64,000 nucleotides of DNA from Druceiella hillmani (GCA_039881145.1 JAYKKI010000067.1:2118001-2182000); one strand, 5' to 3'; shown: positions 10,050 through 23,491, counted from the first letter of the stretch. The notes: generated by a model from the letters alone, not told the origin. Made by a program: numbers and translations.

Positions 10050-11290
10050 CAACGGAATCTAGTACTCGATTGAGACCATTGCACACCACTTTGTTGAATA
10101 ATTTAATTCCTTTTTTTTTTGGTTGATGGTTGATTATTTCAGTTGCATATCGGTAACATGAATTGTGGGGGAAATCGGTCTAGCATCGGAATAGTTCCAG
10201 TCAGAATATGTCCCCAATCTTCATAGTATATCTCAGAAAATAAACAAGTCCTATTCCGATACATTCATCAAACCACTTATATTTATAATAAGTCCTGCTC
10301 TAAGTTCTGAAATTTGTCCATGTGTTTGGAAAATTTCCCTGGTCATTCCTGTTTTCAAGTTTGGACCTATGTAAGAAATTTTCAAGCTATATCAATATTA
10401 TCTCCATCTGTTAGCGTATTTGAAACTATTTTGCATGGCCATATCTCTTTGAAAATCCAGTCCAAGCTGCCGGAAGGCAAACAAGGTTTTCGTCTAATAC
10501 ATTTCACTTCTACCAACTTCATTAATTTTGTGGATTATATCATTAAGCAATCGAATCGAGGTCATTAAGTAGATGTAGTCTATTTTAATTTTGATAAGGT
10601 CGATAATGGCGTTCCACTAGTAAAATTTTTGGAGGTGGGAATGTCTTCCGCCCTTATAAAATTCTTCACCATTTAATTTCCTGCTCGTAACCAATACATC
10701 GAGTTTCGAAATTTCAAATCTCGGCCTTACGTAATTCAATCTGAAGTCTGTCAAGGTAGTAATTTAGGTCCACTTCTGTTTTTTATTCTGATAAACGACT
10801 TGTACTCAGTTGCCAAGACTGCTTGTTGTCATCTGTTTGCCGATGACCTCAAAGACTAGTTAGGTGTCAATAGTCAATATGATAGTGAAAGGCATATGTA
10901 TGTTTAAAGGTGATATTTACTCAGTGTTCCGATGGAGTCTGAGCAATAACCAACGTATTTATCTAGGCAAATTTGCAATAATCACATACTTCCACTTAAA
11001 TCTCCCCCTTGTCTATAGATATGACCCGGAACTGTCACAGTTGTCGAAATTTGTCAAAAAGCCCAGAAGGCACTAGAATTGGTCATCCGAAATTCTTACG
11101 ATTTTCATGATATTAATTATACCGTTATGTTATTTAACTCTTTAGTCCGTAGTAATCTTGAAATCAATGCATCGATCTTGTCTCCTTGTGATGCCCCTTA
11201 TATCTTCATGTTGGAGAAAATATTTTTAAAAATTGAATAGGTTTTTGTCTTACATAATTTATGGGTATTAACCCTTTTATATTCCACTCA
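10050..11290 (+). pseudogene. Non-LTR retrotransposon (Jockey/CR1-type) reverse transcriptase pseudogene
   Basis: A fragment of LINE ORF2, the reverse transcriptase that copies the element at its target site. Read across frames, landmarks appear in the family order: IAHHFVE and YFSCISVT (about 10066-10160), WKISLVIPVFK (about 10325), ISILSP, ILHGHISLKIQSKLPEG (about 10430-10480), VYFNFDKV (about 10575, the first catalytic Asp region), VCQGSNLGPLLFFILINDL (about 10747), and the catalytic LFADD (10833-10847). Then come the thumb-like VIRNSYDFHDIN (about 11085) and LFNSLVRSNLE (about 11130). It carries several stops and frameshifts. The endonuclease and the 3' end are absent, so this is an internal fragment of a dead copy. 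Confidence 0.88.
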
Positions 11291-11573
11291 GATTTTACAA
11301 TGGGCATAATCAGATGTAATTTCCTTCAACTGTTTTTCTTTTATTTTTACTTGCATTCACCACAAAACTAAAAAAACAATATGGTATTTGGTTTGCCGGA
11401 AAGATTATTCATGCAGTTTTAACTTCGGTATTTATAAGTATTACTGTTTTAAAATTAATGTCTACATAAGTAATTTAATGGAAAACGATGGTAAATATCC
11501 TACTAAAATAAGCTATTTTCAATTATGTTGAAATATAAAAATTCAGATTTCATATCATAATGCAAAGAATACA
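11291..11573. other. AT-rich DNA, no feature seen
   Basis: Possible tail of the LINE copy at its left edge; otherwise nothing recognisable. Confidence 0.4.
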
Positions 11574-11679
11574 TTATATTATCATAGAATACATTATATT
11601 ATGGTGCGAATATTATTCATTATTTAACATCGGCTTTATTTTTTCATCTAATGTGACAAAATAAAGCCGATGTTAAATA
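11574..11679. repeat. Direct repeat plus perfect 22-bp hairpin
   Basis: GAATACATTATATTAT occurs twice in tandem (about 11566 and 11587). Just downstream, bases 11621-11642 and 11658-11679 are perfect reverse complements (core AACATCGGCTTTATTTT) separated by 15 bases. Confidence 0.92.
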
Positions 11680-14065
11680 CCAGTTAGCATAGACAATTTA
11701 GATGAGTTCTTAAGTACTTATATTAACTTTTATAAACAAGAAAAAACTGTAATGGTATACAAGGTAAAAATATTTTCTGTTTAATTTATCTGTAAACCTA
11801 CTTTTGAATTGCTAATTTATTTTGCGAAACAAACTCATGAGAAACTCAAAATTAAAAATAAATATAAAAAAAATCGTTAACGCTAACGAATAAATAAAAA
11901 TCTAGAATCGAATAGTAATTTACCCAAACAAACATTTATCGAAATTATATTAATTAGAATACAATTCAGAGCATTTCTGTAAATAAGTGACACAAAAAAA
12001 ATTTAAGATAAAGGTTAAAGTACTACAATATTTTGAAAGTTCTCTTTAACAATATTGTTTGTATATGTTGGTTGTAAGGTTGCGTTTATAAAACCTTGGA
12101 TTTCGTGCCTGTGACTATAATCAAGGAAAATTAAATAAAATCACCTCAAAATTTAAATCACGGTCTTCGCGATAAGTATATTTCTGGGAAATTCATAGAC
12201 TAACGCCAACTAGACCAACTATTCTAACTTGAGAAATTTTATTTGAAGCCATTTATTAAATTTAGCACAAATGAAACCGCACAGCACGTCTCCAGGGCTC
12301 GCTGTGTTCACAATTGTGCTTATTATCTTCTAACACTACGAATAAATTCACTGAAATGTTCCGCCATCCATATCTCGCAGCTAATGTGCAGACACCGGTT
12401 CATTGAACGTCTGATGAAGCGATGTAAATACGAGAGGTGTCGGCGGCACTGAAAGTTATTTACGATTTAACCCCTTGAAAACCGAATATATTTCTTGATT
12501 GATTCACTCTCTATTGACCGCAATTTTGCTCCCGTAGAAATTGTGACACTGAACTTTACTAATATTATGACGTTCCCTCATGTGACCAGGGCATGTCATT
12601 GCACTTCATGTTATACATTAGTTTTGAATTTGAATGAAAATGTGGTCGTTTTCAGCGAAAAAATCGATAAATAGGTAATATTTGAAACATTTGTGTTTAT
12701 AAAATGTAACTTATAAACTGTTTTGGTTGATTTTACTAGAAACAATTAGTGAAACGATTTTAGAGCCCTTTGTAATTAAGACTTTATCGAAACAGAGAGA
12801 GCTCTGTTTTTAAAATACAGTTTATTATTAGTTTTTAATATATAGTTATAATTTAACCGTTTTACAGATTCTGGTTAAATAAACCTTAACAAAACATCAT
12901 GGAGGTAACAAAACGCCTTATGTTACATTGTATAAAATATGATAGGTGCCTGAAACATGGCTTAGATTCTATGTAACTGACCCCCAAACTAATATGGACA
13001 TATTGTGTATCTATGTATAATCTTAATTATGACTATATTCTAGCGGGAAAATGACTAAAATAAGAATACTCGCGATACGGAATATAATAAATTTGTAAAC
13101 TAGATAATATTTCCTTAAGATTTTCACTAGATACAATTCACACGAGCCATTAAAGGGCGAATTTCGCCAATGGGCGAACATGTGTATTTGGTTTCACACA
13201 ATACCCAATAACCACCAAAGTTAGACGTTATATTAAAATACCAGGGCGTAAAATAACCTTTGTACTATTTTATTGTGCGATACTTTTTTATAAATTATTT
13301 TTATTTATTTATTTATTGACTTTTATGTATAGTACATATGGCGGACTTATTTCTATATGAGCAATCTCTTACAGTCAACCTAACAACTTGTATTGAAATT
13401 TAGTTGGTATACTGTAAGAGATTTTACAATGAAAATCCTTAATAGCTCATTAGAAAAAAAATACAAAAGTAAATTAAAAAAGAAAACAAAATATTGACCT
13501 GATTTGGGATGGTGAAGACAGGAAAGGGCAAGGACACAAAGGAAACATTTCAGGAGATGCAGGACTTTTTCACTCGAAATTACGTTTCAATCTAAAAAAA
13601 ATCAAAGGGGCTCTGCGCTGTTTCGCATATTAAAACAAAATTATAAAGATATATCGATTTTCAGTTCAGTGCATCTATTTTTAATTAATGTAGCTACATT
13701 CTCGTGCATGGATTTAACTATGACACGATATGAACCCTTTGGTAATAGGTCAAAGTTACCGAATTTTTACGGCAGTCCACGCGCGAATGTTCCATACTAG
13801 CTGCTATGAAAATAAAAACGGTTATTATCTCCAGTGCACACGAATATTTTGAATTCAGTACCGTTTGCTCTTGCGAACATGTATATACATATACATAGAA
13901 AAAAAAATTTATTTTGAACTCCTTAATTAGACACATTAAAACAATATTTCGACATACCTTAAAAACTATTTTTATTCGATACCAATCTAAGTTTATTATA
14001 TTATAGTTTATAATCTAAGTTTAAAAAGTGGATACTAACATACAAAATTGGTAACTGTAAAGTAA

Positions 14066-14067
<2 letters not shown>
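11680..14067. other. AT-rich DNA, no supported gene
   Basis: The 69-codon frame at 12243-12452 (+) is less AT-rich and Cys/Arg-rich but shows no known domain. At 13362-13425 a 13-bp inverted pair (AATCTCTTACAGT) flanks about 35 bases. The 72-codon minus frame at 13718 is unconvincing. Confidence 0.35.

Positions 14068-14126
<59 letters not shown>
14068..14126. repeat. (TA)n microsatellite
   Basis: About 29 uninterrupted TA units. Confidence 0.97.
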
Positions 14127-14128
<2 letters not shown>

Positions 14129-14649
14129 TATTTTACATAAACTGCCCTATCCAAAGAATTTAAGCTCTAATTTCTTCATAAAATCTAAGCACAATCAGTT
14201 GATTTACCATTATTACATCTATTAAGTTTTTAAACGACGAAACACTAAAAGGAGCAACAAGAATTGCAAAACAAAACTTAACGGTAAAAATCGAATCGTG
14301 CTTGCAGTGTTTTCCCTGATGCAAGCTTTCTGCTCTAAATTTTCTTTTTTTTTACTTTTAAACTCAGAATTACTGTAATAATTTCCCAGTAAATTCTGGA
14401 TAAATTTCTAATAATGTTTTTTCTTCAGAATGTTGGCTGGCAATTTAGATGATCGGCGCCAGGGTTTTCTTTTTGTGGATATTAATAACAATAACTAGAA
14501 TAATCATTATTAAAATGAAGAAAAGTAATTTTGCAATCCTAATAACTTTGAATTCCACTTGATACACGCTATATGTGAGAATAGGAGAAATTATATTATA
14601 TCCCTTGTCCTCTCTAAAATATTTGCGTAAATATTACGGAATTAGACCT

Positions 14650-14705
<56 letters not shown>

Positions 14706-15065
14706 GGGTTGATGTATCTTTTTATTGTGACAAATTTCTAGTTTCAACTTCAAACATTTTCTGCGGTAAACTGCGTGTACATTTTCAACGATATATTTAG
14801 AATTAACTTACAAATATTTGTGGAAGTAATGGTTTTGAATCCTTTTTACTTTCTCGTTCAGATAATATCCCATTTTTAAAATGAAGAAAAACAGGTACTT
14901 CATTTGCCTAAATATATAATCTTTACAACTATCACGTGACCATTTCTAAATTTATCCAGGCAGTTTCATAATTTTCTCTTTTCAATGCAGCCTCTTAAAG
15001 TTCCGATTCCCAATGATTATCATTTTCAGTAACCCTAAGGGCTGATATGTTTCTCTATACGTTTC
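14127..15065. other. AT-rich DNA with a second (TA)n run
   Basis: A (TA)n tract occupies 14653-14703. No frame or structured repeat is supported in the rest. Confidence 0.6.
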
Positions 15066-15272
15066 TCATGCATAGCCATCGACTTTTTTTAAAACTATGA
15101 AACATGTAGGTCCACGAATTTCATGTAAGTAGCATTCGGAGATAGGAGCACTCGACATTTGTTGAGTGCAACGTGTACGCTCATCCCAATACAATACTTT
15201 TAAAGGTTTATTTGTGACCTCCCACTCGAGTCCCTTGTTTTCTTCGTCGAAAGATTCATCGTGTTGTTCCAT
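15066..15272 (-). CDS. Unrecognised 68-codon minus-strand ORF
   Basis: The frame starts at an ATG whose complement ends at 15272 and closes at 15066. Composition is protein-like (acidic start MEQHDESFDEENKG, later WDERTRCTQ and a hydrophobic CFIVLKK near the end) and base composition is more even than its flanks. I recognise no domain. It may be a small gene, an exon or an old mobile-element fragment. A donor-like CACAG|GTAATC lies nearby at 15365 but on the other strand. Confidence 0.18.
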   Translation of the reverse strand: MEQHDESFDEENKGLEWEVTNKPLKVLYWDERTRCTQQMSSAPISECYLHEIRGPTCFIVLKKVDGYA

Positions 15273-16700
15273 GTAAAATATGATGATGCATGGGCATTTA
15301 GCAATGTTCTTGCAAATAAATCAATTTGACACAGTTGGAAAAAGAGGGTTGAAGTCATATTCACAGGTAATCACTGCCTACTCACTCTCTAAAGTTTCTC
15401 TTGTAAAATTTACTCGTTTTAGATTTTCGTGAAAAGCGAATAACTAACCATAACTACTAAACCTTTAATCAAAATAATTCACTAGTATTATAGAAAATTT
15501 AGATATTGTGACACAATTCCACATAACCTATTAAACAGGCTTTCATGATACTCGCACAATTTATCATTGAAATTAACATATAGGCAATACTTTGCGTAAT
15601 ACTTATAGGATGAAATTATTCACTCGATATTTTTCACTCAATGATAACAATTTTAATGTCACAACATGTAAATAGGTGAAATAATATGTAAATTAAATCT
15701 ACCGTTCGTGTGTCTTGAGAAAACATGGCAGAGAATTAGTATTGCAATTTGTAAAAAGTAATTTGCGACAGTGTCAGATCAGGCATAAGTTGAGGCTGTG
15801 AGTTAAATCCAGTAATTAATAGTCGAATATTTGACTCCTTTCACGAAGTTTAAAATGAAATAAAATTACGTAGAATCTATTTTTCTTTATTTTGTTCACT
15901 GTACCTTTTTGTTCACTGTAACCTTAAATGGTTAGAAGACCTTTTACTTTACTTGTTTTCAAATTAGACAATTCAATATCTTCATTATAAATAATTTTCG
16001 AATGAATATCAAGAACATATTTATTATAGAGATAAGTTGAGTATTAGCCGCCTTTCTCGATAAAACATAACGAGCGAACTAATTTAATTTTATTATTTTT
16101 CTGTTAAAGTTCAGTCGGTATTTTTGTTAGACCGAACTGGTTAATGAACCGAACAATTAGGATGGAATTATGTTATACGTATATGTTTTTCCTTACATTG
16201 TATATTCCAGTACGATTATTGTGTAGTTATTTATTGTATAGTCAGGTACATACGTTAAGAGACGAGTCACAAAGTAAAAGAAAATTAAAGGGTTTCTGCT
16301 TCTAGGAGTGACGAAACACAATTTCTAATTAAAAAAAAACGATAAACTTAATTTGTTATTTCGAAGAGACAATACCAGTACTTTCAGAAGGACGATATTT
16401 AAACTAATTACTACTAATTGTTAAAATGTGAAAGAATATATATTAATCAATTTATTTGCTATTTAATGATCCAATTATATACTATATGATTAATTGTTTA
16501 CAAGTTTTACAGATGCGCCATTGTGGAAGAATGCATAAATATTATTTCATAAAAACGAGTATCAAAAGCCTTTAAATTTTGTAATAAATTATATATTGTT
16601 ATTAGATATTATGCGATCTAAAATCATACTATTTACTGATTCAGAAGATCTTTCAACGTAATTTCTTTTATTTGACTTGATAGACGAGGAGTGGCTCAAA
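15273..16700. other. AT-rich DNA, no feature seen
   Basis: No frame above chance and no structured repeat that I can support. Confidence 0.4.
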
Positions 16701-17034
16701 TCAAATATTTTTACGTATATTGAGTCTAGTTGAGATATGAATTACCAACATATATGAACTTATTTCAAAAATTGTCTTTTTTTGACAGGTATAACTAAAT
16801 GGTGATTTTGCGTAAATGTGACCTAAACATAGTGATGCGTCAGAAATTTGCAAAGCATCTTCTGATATAGCGCTTTTGATGACAAAAACCATAGCATCAG
16901 GTGAAGCAATTACATCAACAGCCAATGGAACTTCACTCGTGATTAAATCATTTGTTGAAAATTTAGTCAAACACTCGTGCTCGTAAAAGTTTTCGTTATT
17001 GAAAGCGTTTGGAAATTCAGAAATTGGGTATCCG
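16701..17034 (-). CDS. Unrecognised open frame, about 110 codons, possibly an exon or fossil
   Basis: The minus-strand frame is open from about 17034 to 16701; an ATG-started part covers 16970-16701 (89 codons). The middle is well mixed in composition: VPLAVDVIASPDAMVFVIK, then ISEDALQISDASLCLGHIY. The last 25 residues are AT-driven, as if coding ended near 16770. There is no clear splice acceptor upstream, and the frame begins just after a stop. I recognise no family. An old transposon or host exon remnant is possible. Confidence 0.18.
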
Positions 17035-17483
17035 CATTAAATGCATCTCTCTAAATTCACTTAAAATAATTGAAAATTTTAAGAAGAAAGAAGAATCAAC
17101 GCCAAAATCTAATTTTTATCTGAAGCACGGAAAATTTAAAATTTTAGATACCTGTTACCGATTTTTGACAGAAAAATAAACAGCTTGTCCTAAAATTTAA
17201 ATTTCGGTTGTTTAAAATTATTTATTTGAACACAAGGGGTATGTGATAAAAAATAACGAATTTGTAGGTTTCAACTACATGGTCTGAAATAGAGAAACTT
17301 TTATAAATGAAAATGATGACAAATCACAAAAAATTCGAGTCTCGGCAAAGTCATCGTCATATAAAATAACTACAAGAATGAGAAAAAAATTATTGCTAGC
17401 TTCTTAATTTTAAAAATTTCTATGTTACGAAAAATTTTGATTATGAAAATCAAAATTATAACTAAATCATTGACAAATGATGG

Positions 17484-17526
<43 letters not shown>

Positions 17527-17992
17527 ATAGCCAAGCTAGCCAAGCAAGCCTGGCTTACTGACAAAATTTAACCTTGAATAAAAATCCCTTAGTTTTCGAG
17601 ATATAAACGCTCTTTTAAAATTTGTGAAATTACTATTCTAGGTCGATCTTTTGGGTGCCTTTTGGTTTTGGTTCTCTTAAAAACATTGAAAACTGTATTT
17701 TTGTTGGCGCATGTAATGCAAAAATTATAGTAATAAAAATGTCATTCTTTATGACAATCAGAAAAAGACATTCATATTTAACCACAGAAGGCACCCATTA
17801 TGATTAATGTAAATGTATTAATGTAAAGACTTAATGTAAATGTACCCCGAAAAATAATAAATAGAAACTTTAAGGTTAAAAAATTTGATAATTTCTTCAA
17901 AAAAGAAAGTTTTATTTTTCTTTGTAATAAATTTTCAAAAATGCCTGCAATTGGCACTAATGCACGTGCGATGTCAAAGAAATAAAAGTTTA
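17035..17992. other. AT-rich DNA with a (TA)n run
   Basis: A (TA)n tract lies at 17485-17523. The phrase AATGTAAATGTA or a close variant recurs at about 17805-17840. No gene is supported. Confidence 0.5.
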
Positions 17993-18046
17993 ATATTTTT
18001 AATTATACTTAAAATTAGAAAGAATTTTAAGTATAATTAAAAATAT
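17993..18046. repeat. Perfect 24-bp hairpin
   Basis: Bases 17993-18016 and 18023-18046 are exact reverse complements (core TTTTTAATTATACTTAAAA) with a 6-base loop AGAAAG. Confidence 0.97.
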
Positions 18047-18719
18047 GAAATGTCTTAGCAAAGGTTTTACCCTTTTTAATCATATTTTTTTTAAATGGCG
18101 CTATATCAGGAGGAAATATACGAGTAAGAGGAACAACACATATCTGTTATTCGTTTATGTAAAATTAAAAATTATTTAAATTTTGAAATTTTTCGAAAAA
18201 AGCGGCAAGATCTACTAAAATTCATTTTTTAATTTATTAATGGTTTAGGTTAAAATTCTGTCATGAAAAGCCCATGGTTCTTAAACAATATGACAATTTT
18301 CGCGGAAATTTTACTTTTCCGATCCTTTTACTTGCATATATATGAGAGTGAAAGAGAAACATCGACTTGATATTGTTTCCAAATATTTAGCAATTGTAGC
18401 AAGTTTCAAAGTCCAATTAATTACAAGTATTTTCATTATTTTGTACTTCTCAATGCATTTCTTATTCGATGTTGAATTTCATTTGAAGATGGTCTGATTT
18501 TTTTTTGTAAAAAAGTTTTATTTTTATTATTTTTGTCCTAAAATTGATTATAAGAAGAAACAATATGTATTTGCATTTATTGCATGATACAACATACCCA
18601 AATAATTTTTAGCGAATATCCCCGAAAGAAATGAAGACATTTGAAATAAGCATTTTCGAGGTCAGAAATTTTCGATTATCGCATATTAGAACTAGAAAGA
18701 ACGAGTTGTTAAGATTTTG

Positions 18720-18722
<3 letters not shown>
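18047..18722. other. AT-rich DNA, no feature seen
   Basis: Nothing supported between the hairpin and the microsatellite. Confidence 0.4.
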
Positions 18723-18774
<52 letters not shown>

Positions 18775-18800
18775 ACATATATGTGTATATATATACACAG
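18723..18800. repeat. (TA)n microsatellite with TATG/TATAC edges
   Basis: About 22 TA units followed by GTATACATATATGTGTATATATATACAC. Frames on both strands through it are translation artefacts. Confidence 0.96.
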
Positions 18801-19409
18801 TATTTCCACCGAAAATCGGTGGAGAACCCAAAGTTTGATGGAATGTTTTCAAACCAGATCGGAATAAGACAGAGTCGTGATTTATTGTACGCTGCTATTT
18901 AAAATGAGCAAAGTATCTGATGTAACGTAAAATTGCCGCACATTCCTAATTTTTACCTTCTTTCCCAAGTCTACAAAAAAATAGTCCCACTTTGCTACCA
19001 CCAAAAATGTTCTAAACATCAATGCACAAATTGTGCCGAATTTTAAAAACGATGCACGACATCCAATAGGCCCAACGACTCCCGATCGATCTACACCTGA
19101 ATCCATCAATAACTGAGTATAGTATCGCGTATACACTTCGCGGGGAAAAGCTGATTTACTACAGTACTGCATTCCTGCATGCCACCTTTTTTATAATTTA
19201 CTACACATGAAATCTCTTCAAAATAACAAAATTTTACTGATGCGGGACACATTTTGTAACTTAATCACTTCTTTAGGAAAGTTAGAGTATCGTTTAATAA
19301 AAAAAATATTATTTACAATAAGATATGACTTGTTTCATTAAACATTTTCGTTTCCATCATTAAAAATTGGTACTGATCTCAGAGCACGCCAGTTAATTTT
19401 TGTCCCGTA
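18801..19409. other. Moderately GC-rich stretch with an unassigned minus ORF
   Basis: A 96-codon minus frame (18882-19172) has mixed composition (for example MDSGVDRSGVVGPIGCRASF in its middle) but no domain I recognise. It may be a degraded mobile-element fragment. Confidence 0.25.
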
Positions 19410-20120
19410 ACTGTATCCCAAAAGGACAAAAAGGAACCCTTATTTAATGCTCGTGCTAGTTCGCTCGTTGTCACAACCGGTTTTCTTAAGGGTCAGAACC
19501 GTTTTTCTTATAAACTGCTTGACATAGGAAGTTCAAATTTGGCATAGTTATAAAGCATAATAGTATCTCACCAGTTAGTACTATGTACACGGAAGTTTTT
19601 ATGAGGACAAACAAAGGACCCGATATTTTTCATTTCCTATATCGTGTGAAATATTATCTGAAAGAACAAGTTATAAGTATTCTAAATTTATTTTTCGCTA
19701 TTTGAAGTAAGATAGTTTCATTGAGGGATATTGTTGGAAATGTTTTAAAAACATACATTCTTCTCAATCTACGAAATAGCTTAACTTGGGATTACATATT
19801 TACTAATGTTGTTAAATGTCAATTTTTTCAGAATACTTTGATGTGGAAACATGAAATTTGGAATAATGAAAAAAATCGCATTAATTCGAATATATCTTAG
19901 TAGACAAAACTAACAAATATTTTTCAAAATATTTTGCAGCAGACAAATAAAGTACTTGTTTTTTTTAATTCTTCTATCGTAAGGGATATAAATTGAAAGA
20001 GCAAGTGGTAAGGAAAGTAAAACTGTGGAACGAGTAGAGCAGATTCCAAAACTGTTTTTTAGATTTGTTTGTTAAATAATCATATCAAGAGAAACTGGTG
20101 AAAATTGAAAGTGCTAAAAT
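19410..20120. repeat. Decayed dispersed repeat with internal sub-repeats
   Basis: Starts with AAAGGAACCCTTATT near 19430, the reverse form of the ATAAGGGTTCC end seen at 48470. It continues with AACTGCTTGACATAGGAAGT and AAATTTGGCATAGTTA. A phrase of the type TAT(C)GT..GA(T)AT.AATT.GAAAGA(G/A)CAAGT..TAAG recurs at about 19640 and 19975, and again at about 24535. The layout suggests a tandem-modular unclassified insect repeat. The boundaries are approximate. Confidence 0.38.
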
Positions 20121-20743
20121 ATAATTTTACCGACCATTGAAACTGCTAAAATTAAATTTATGAAAAAAGTGTTGCCAGAAGTTAATCTTCTGTAGTTTAC
20201 CAGAAAATTATTGGTCTAACATTCACATAGACCAAAGACAGCAAGTGTTATTAATTAAATATTAAATTATTTATATTAAAAGAGAAAAAGTATGCCTTAA
20301 GTTTATTTTTTTCCTTTTTAATTAAATGATTTAGATGAAAAGAGAAAATGTATCTCTAATTATTTACAATTGTACAAATACACCGAGTCACCGTTAATGA
20401 TAGATATGATGCGTCATGGGTTATAAGTAAATAAATACGAGGAAAATACAAGGATGTGAAATAAAAGGATAAAGCACATAATATTATGTAAAATTTCAAA
20501 AAACTTTTTTATATTTATGTTTTCACTTTACCTTCAAAACTATTTATTGTATACTTGATCCTTGAACGAAACTAGAATCCGGAAAATTTAAATACCACAT
20601 TTTAGTTGAGAGTAGACTGAATATTATGTGTCTGTGGTATAACTGTTCGTTTTGATCATCAAACTGTCATGCGGTTTCTTAAGTGGATTGTGTCTGAATC
20701 TTAAAATTCTACTAATTTTCCATTAATTTTGCGTTTGTTTACC
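20121..20743. other. AT-rich DNA, no feature seen
   Basis: The phrase AGAGAAAA(A/T)GTAT appears twice (about 20280 and 20340) but no larger repeat or gene is visible. Confidence 0.4.
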
Positions 20744-20804
20744 GTAAATTAAAATACTACCATAAATTAAAATACCATAAATTAAAATACCATAAATTAA
20801 AATG
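20744..20804. repeat. 15-bp tandem repeat, about four copies
   Basis: The unit CATAAATTAAAATAC is repeated in tandem, with the first copy altered (GTAAATTAAAATACTAC) and the last ending in GAC. Confidence 0.95.
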
Positions 20805-21619
20805 ACCATTGTCACGTTTACGAACGTCACCATTGTTTGCCAGTATTACCAACGTTTTCAATATCTCAAATGTCTCACTTGCTCAAAACATGCTTTACAT
20901 TTGTTATACACATATACAAACTTCCGTAATAATTAAGAGGTCGATTGACTCCTTGCTTTAAATACGGAGTCACAATCGTAGAAAGTAATTGAAATAAAAC
21001 ACTTAATCTAATATTTCAGGAAAACTCTTCTAGTTACATCAGTCGAATGTGGTAACATCAGTCGAATGTGGAATGGAATGTGGTGTGAATGAAATTCAGT
21101 ACTGAAATACATGGTATTGCCCGCAAGCTTGACAAATATTTACTATCATGCGCATCCATTAAAATTAGTTCGACTAACACTTCAGTCCATTGAACTAATA
21201 ATTTCGTCATATTTTCTAAACTATTTACTAAAGCTAATTCTAATTTTTCATCAGTGTAATATCGAAGTTATATTTCATTACATATCCTTATTAGGATATT
21301 TCCGCACTTGAAAAATATACAGGATTGAATTGTTATAGCAAGCCGGTATCCATGCGTTCCTGATTACAAAATAAGACAATTGTCATAATAAGTTTTTCAT
21401 ATTAAAGTTAACCTTTCCGCAGTGCACCACCTCGATCGCCGGATATCATCATCATATAGCTGTATTGAAAATGTGTTCATGACATACTCCTGATATTTTT
21501 GGGAACCCTGTTCAGCTACTCGTGTACCCCGAGTAAAATAAATCACCTTCGCTTTATATGTAGGGAAGCAAAGTTTATTAATTTTTTTAAAAGAATTTAT
21601 TTTACAAATTTATAGACGT
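20805..21619. other. AT-rich DNA, no supported gene
   Basis: A short direct repeat, CATCAGTCGAATGTGG, occurs at about 21038 and 21057. The 66-codon frame at 21111 has no domain. Confidence 0.4.
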
Positions 21620-21770
21620 TTTGAATATTTATATGTATTCCAAATTTCATTGTTATAGTACTAATATTCTGAGTAAAACGACTGTGGCATGTAGATGGAC
21701 AGACCAACGGACATGGCAAAACTATAAAGGTCCTTGGTTTAACGACTGAAACATAAAAAAGGGGAGCGAG
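21620..21770 (+). repeat. Dispersed repeat 3' module (GACGGACAT-type)
   Basis: The order ATTCCAAATTTCATTGTTATAG, ACGACTGTGGCA, GATGGACAGACCAACGGACA, TGGCAAAACTATAAAGGTCC is the familiar ending of insect dispersed repeats that normally close with 'actataagggttcc'. Fragments of the same style occur at about 28035 (ATGGACGGACGGA) and 35690 (ACGACTGTGGCAGACAG). Confidence 0.4.
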
Positions 21771-23411
21771 TTTTGATATGATGTATTATATAAATATATG
21801 ATAAAAATACAATATAATAATAAATAACGCTTAAAAATAGTAGATTATCTATATTTTTGTTTTATTTATTATACTAATAAATTAATTTTTTTTTCCAAAT
21901 GCGTAAACTACTTACTTTCTATAATAAGATAAAATCAAGATACTATTTTTATCAATACGTCTTTAAATAAGGAATGCGGAAAGACTAATATTTAATTATG
22001 TTCCTTAAATCATATTTCAAAAAAAAAGTTCGTATTATAATTAGGCCAGTAAAACATATTTTCGGATTTTTTTCAAACAGCATCAAGAAGAAATAATCTA
22101 ATAAGAGGGTTAAAAATTATTCTATACCATTCGCCGTTGTAATAATTTTATAATTTATTAATTAAAAAAACAACTGGTCTGAAAATATAGCAAGAAAAAA
22201 CTATAAGATCAGTAATCGCCTAAAACTACTCTAATACTGACTAATACTGTATTTTTTCACAAAAATTAATATATTCTTTGTAATAATGAAGATATTACAA
22301 TACTGCTTTACTCTTCATAAAATTGTTTATCTTGCAAAAGTGCTAATAAAACAACCATTATTCGCGTATTATTAATGTGATATACAATATCTTTCTCTAA
22401 ACGTATAATAATAATTACAATAGGAAAAAAAATATATTAAATTAATTAAATTTTAATCCAAACGGTATGATAACTCATCTGAAATTAATTACATAAATGG
22501 CCATGAAACACAATAAATACATATAATAAATTTGCACCGCTGACTCGGTTCCCAACAGATATAATCCACGTAACATCATTGTGCAATTTCTTAAAGATGT
22601 CGATGGAAATTTTACTTCAAAACTCCGAAGCAGCACTGGTCTAAGAAAAATTAAAGAAAAGTCGTAAAAATATATTTGAAAAAAAGACAAAAATGTTAGA
22701 ATAAAGATTAAGATATTCCATAAATTAAATTACATATGTATAATATCTTGAGCAAATTACTAAGTCTTCATGCTCATGCAAACAAATTTTGCTCGGAAGA
22801 CATATAAAAACAAAACGTTTTTTCGTAGACTATTTGAGACAAAGTATATTGCTATGGTTGCGTAAAATATGCCACACAGTACGTTTCGATGATGCTATTG
22901 ATTCCTCTGCGATATTTATATTATTTCTGGAACTAAACAAAAGAAAACGAACTAAAAGAATACATCTACCCCAGGTAAAATGTAAAATGTAAAATGCGAA
23001 CTTTAGGGTCGCAACAGTATATCGTAACAGGGTGACGTAATGAGAAACAAACATTTAAAAGTTTTCAAAGTAAGAAACAGTAAAGGACCGACTTTTTCAA
23101 AGTAACTACCCATATTTACGATCCAGGGAACAAAGTTCGTAGAACGAATGGAATTACTTCTGTATCCCGGGTAACTAAATAACGACTTATGAAATCAGTG
23201 GCCTCTTTGGGACCATTTTTCTATCTGGCCTTGACCTTATTTCCCTTATTCTCTGGTAGTTACGTATATTGAGTTCCAAATTGCGTTAATCAGTCATCTG
23301 CATCTTATTTTCTTATTCTACAGTGCAAATTTGTTGTTCTATAGTAGTACTTAAATTGGATTTTTGTAAAACAATCGCTATTGCAATTTTTATATGTCAT
23401 TATATTTAAAA

Positions 23412-23414
<3 letters not shown>
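21771..23414. other. AT-rich DNA, no supported gene
   Basis: Overlapping frames on both strands at 22789-23054 and the 71-codon minus frame at 22475 show no domain. CAGGTAAAATGTAAAATGTAAAATG near 22975 is a short tandem run. Confidence 0.4.
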
Positions 23415-23472
<58 letters not shown>

Positions 23473-23491
23473 GTATATATGTATGCATATA
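23415..23491. repeat. (TA)n(TATG)n microsatellite
   Basis: About 23 TA units pass into GTATGTATGTATG repeats. Confidence 0.97.
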
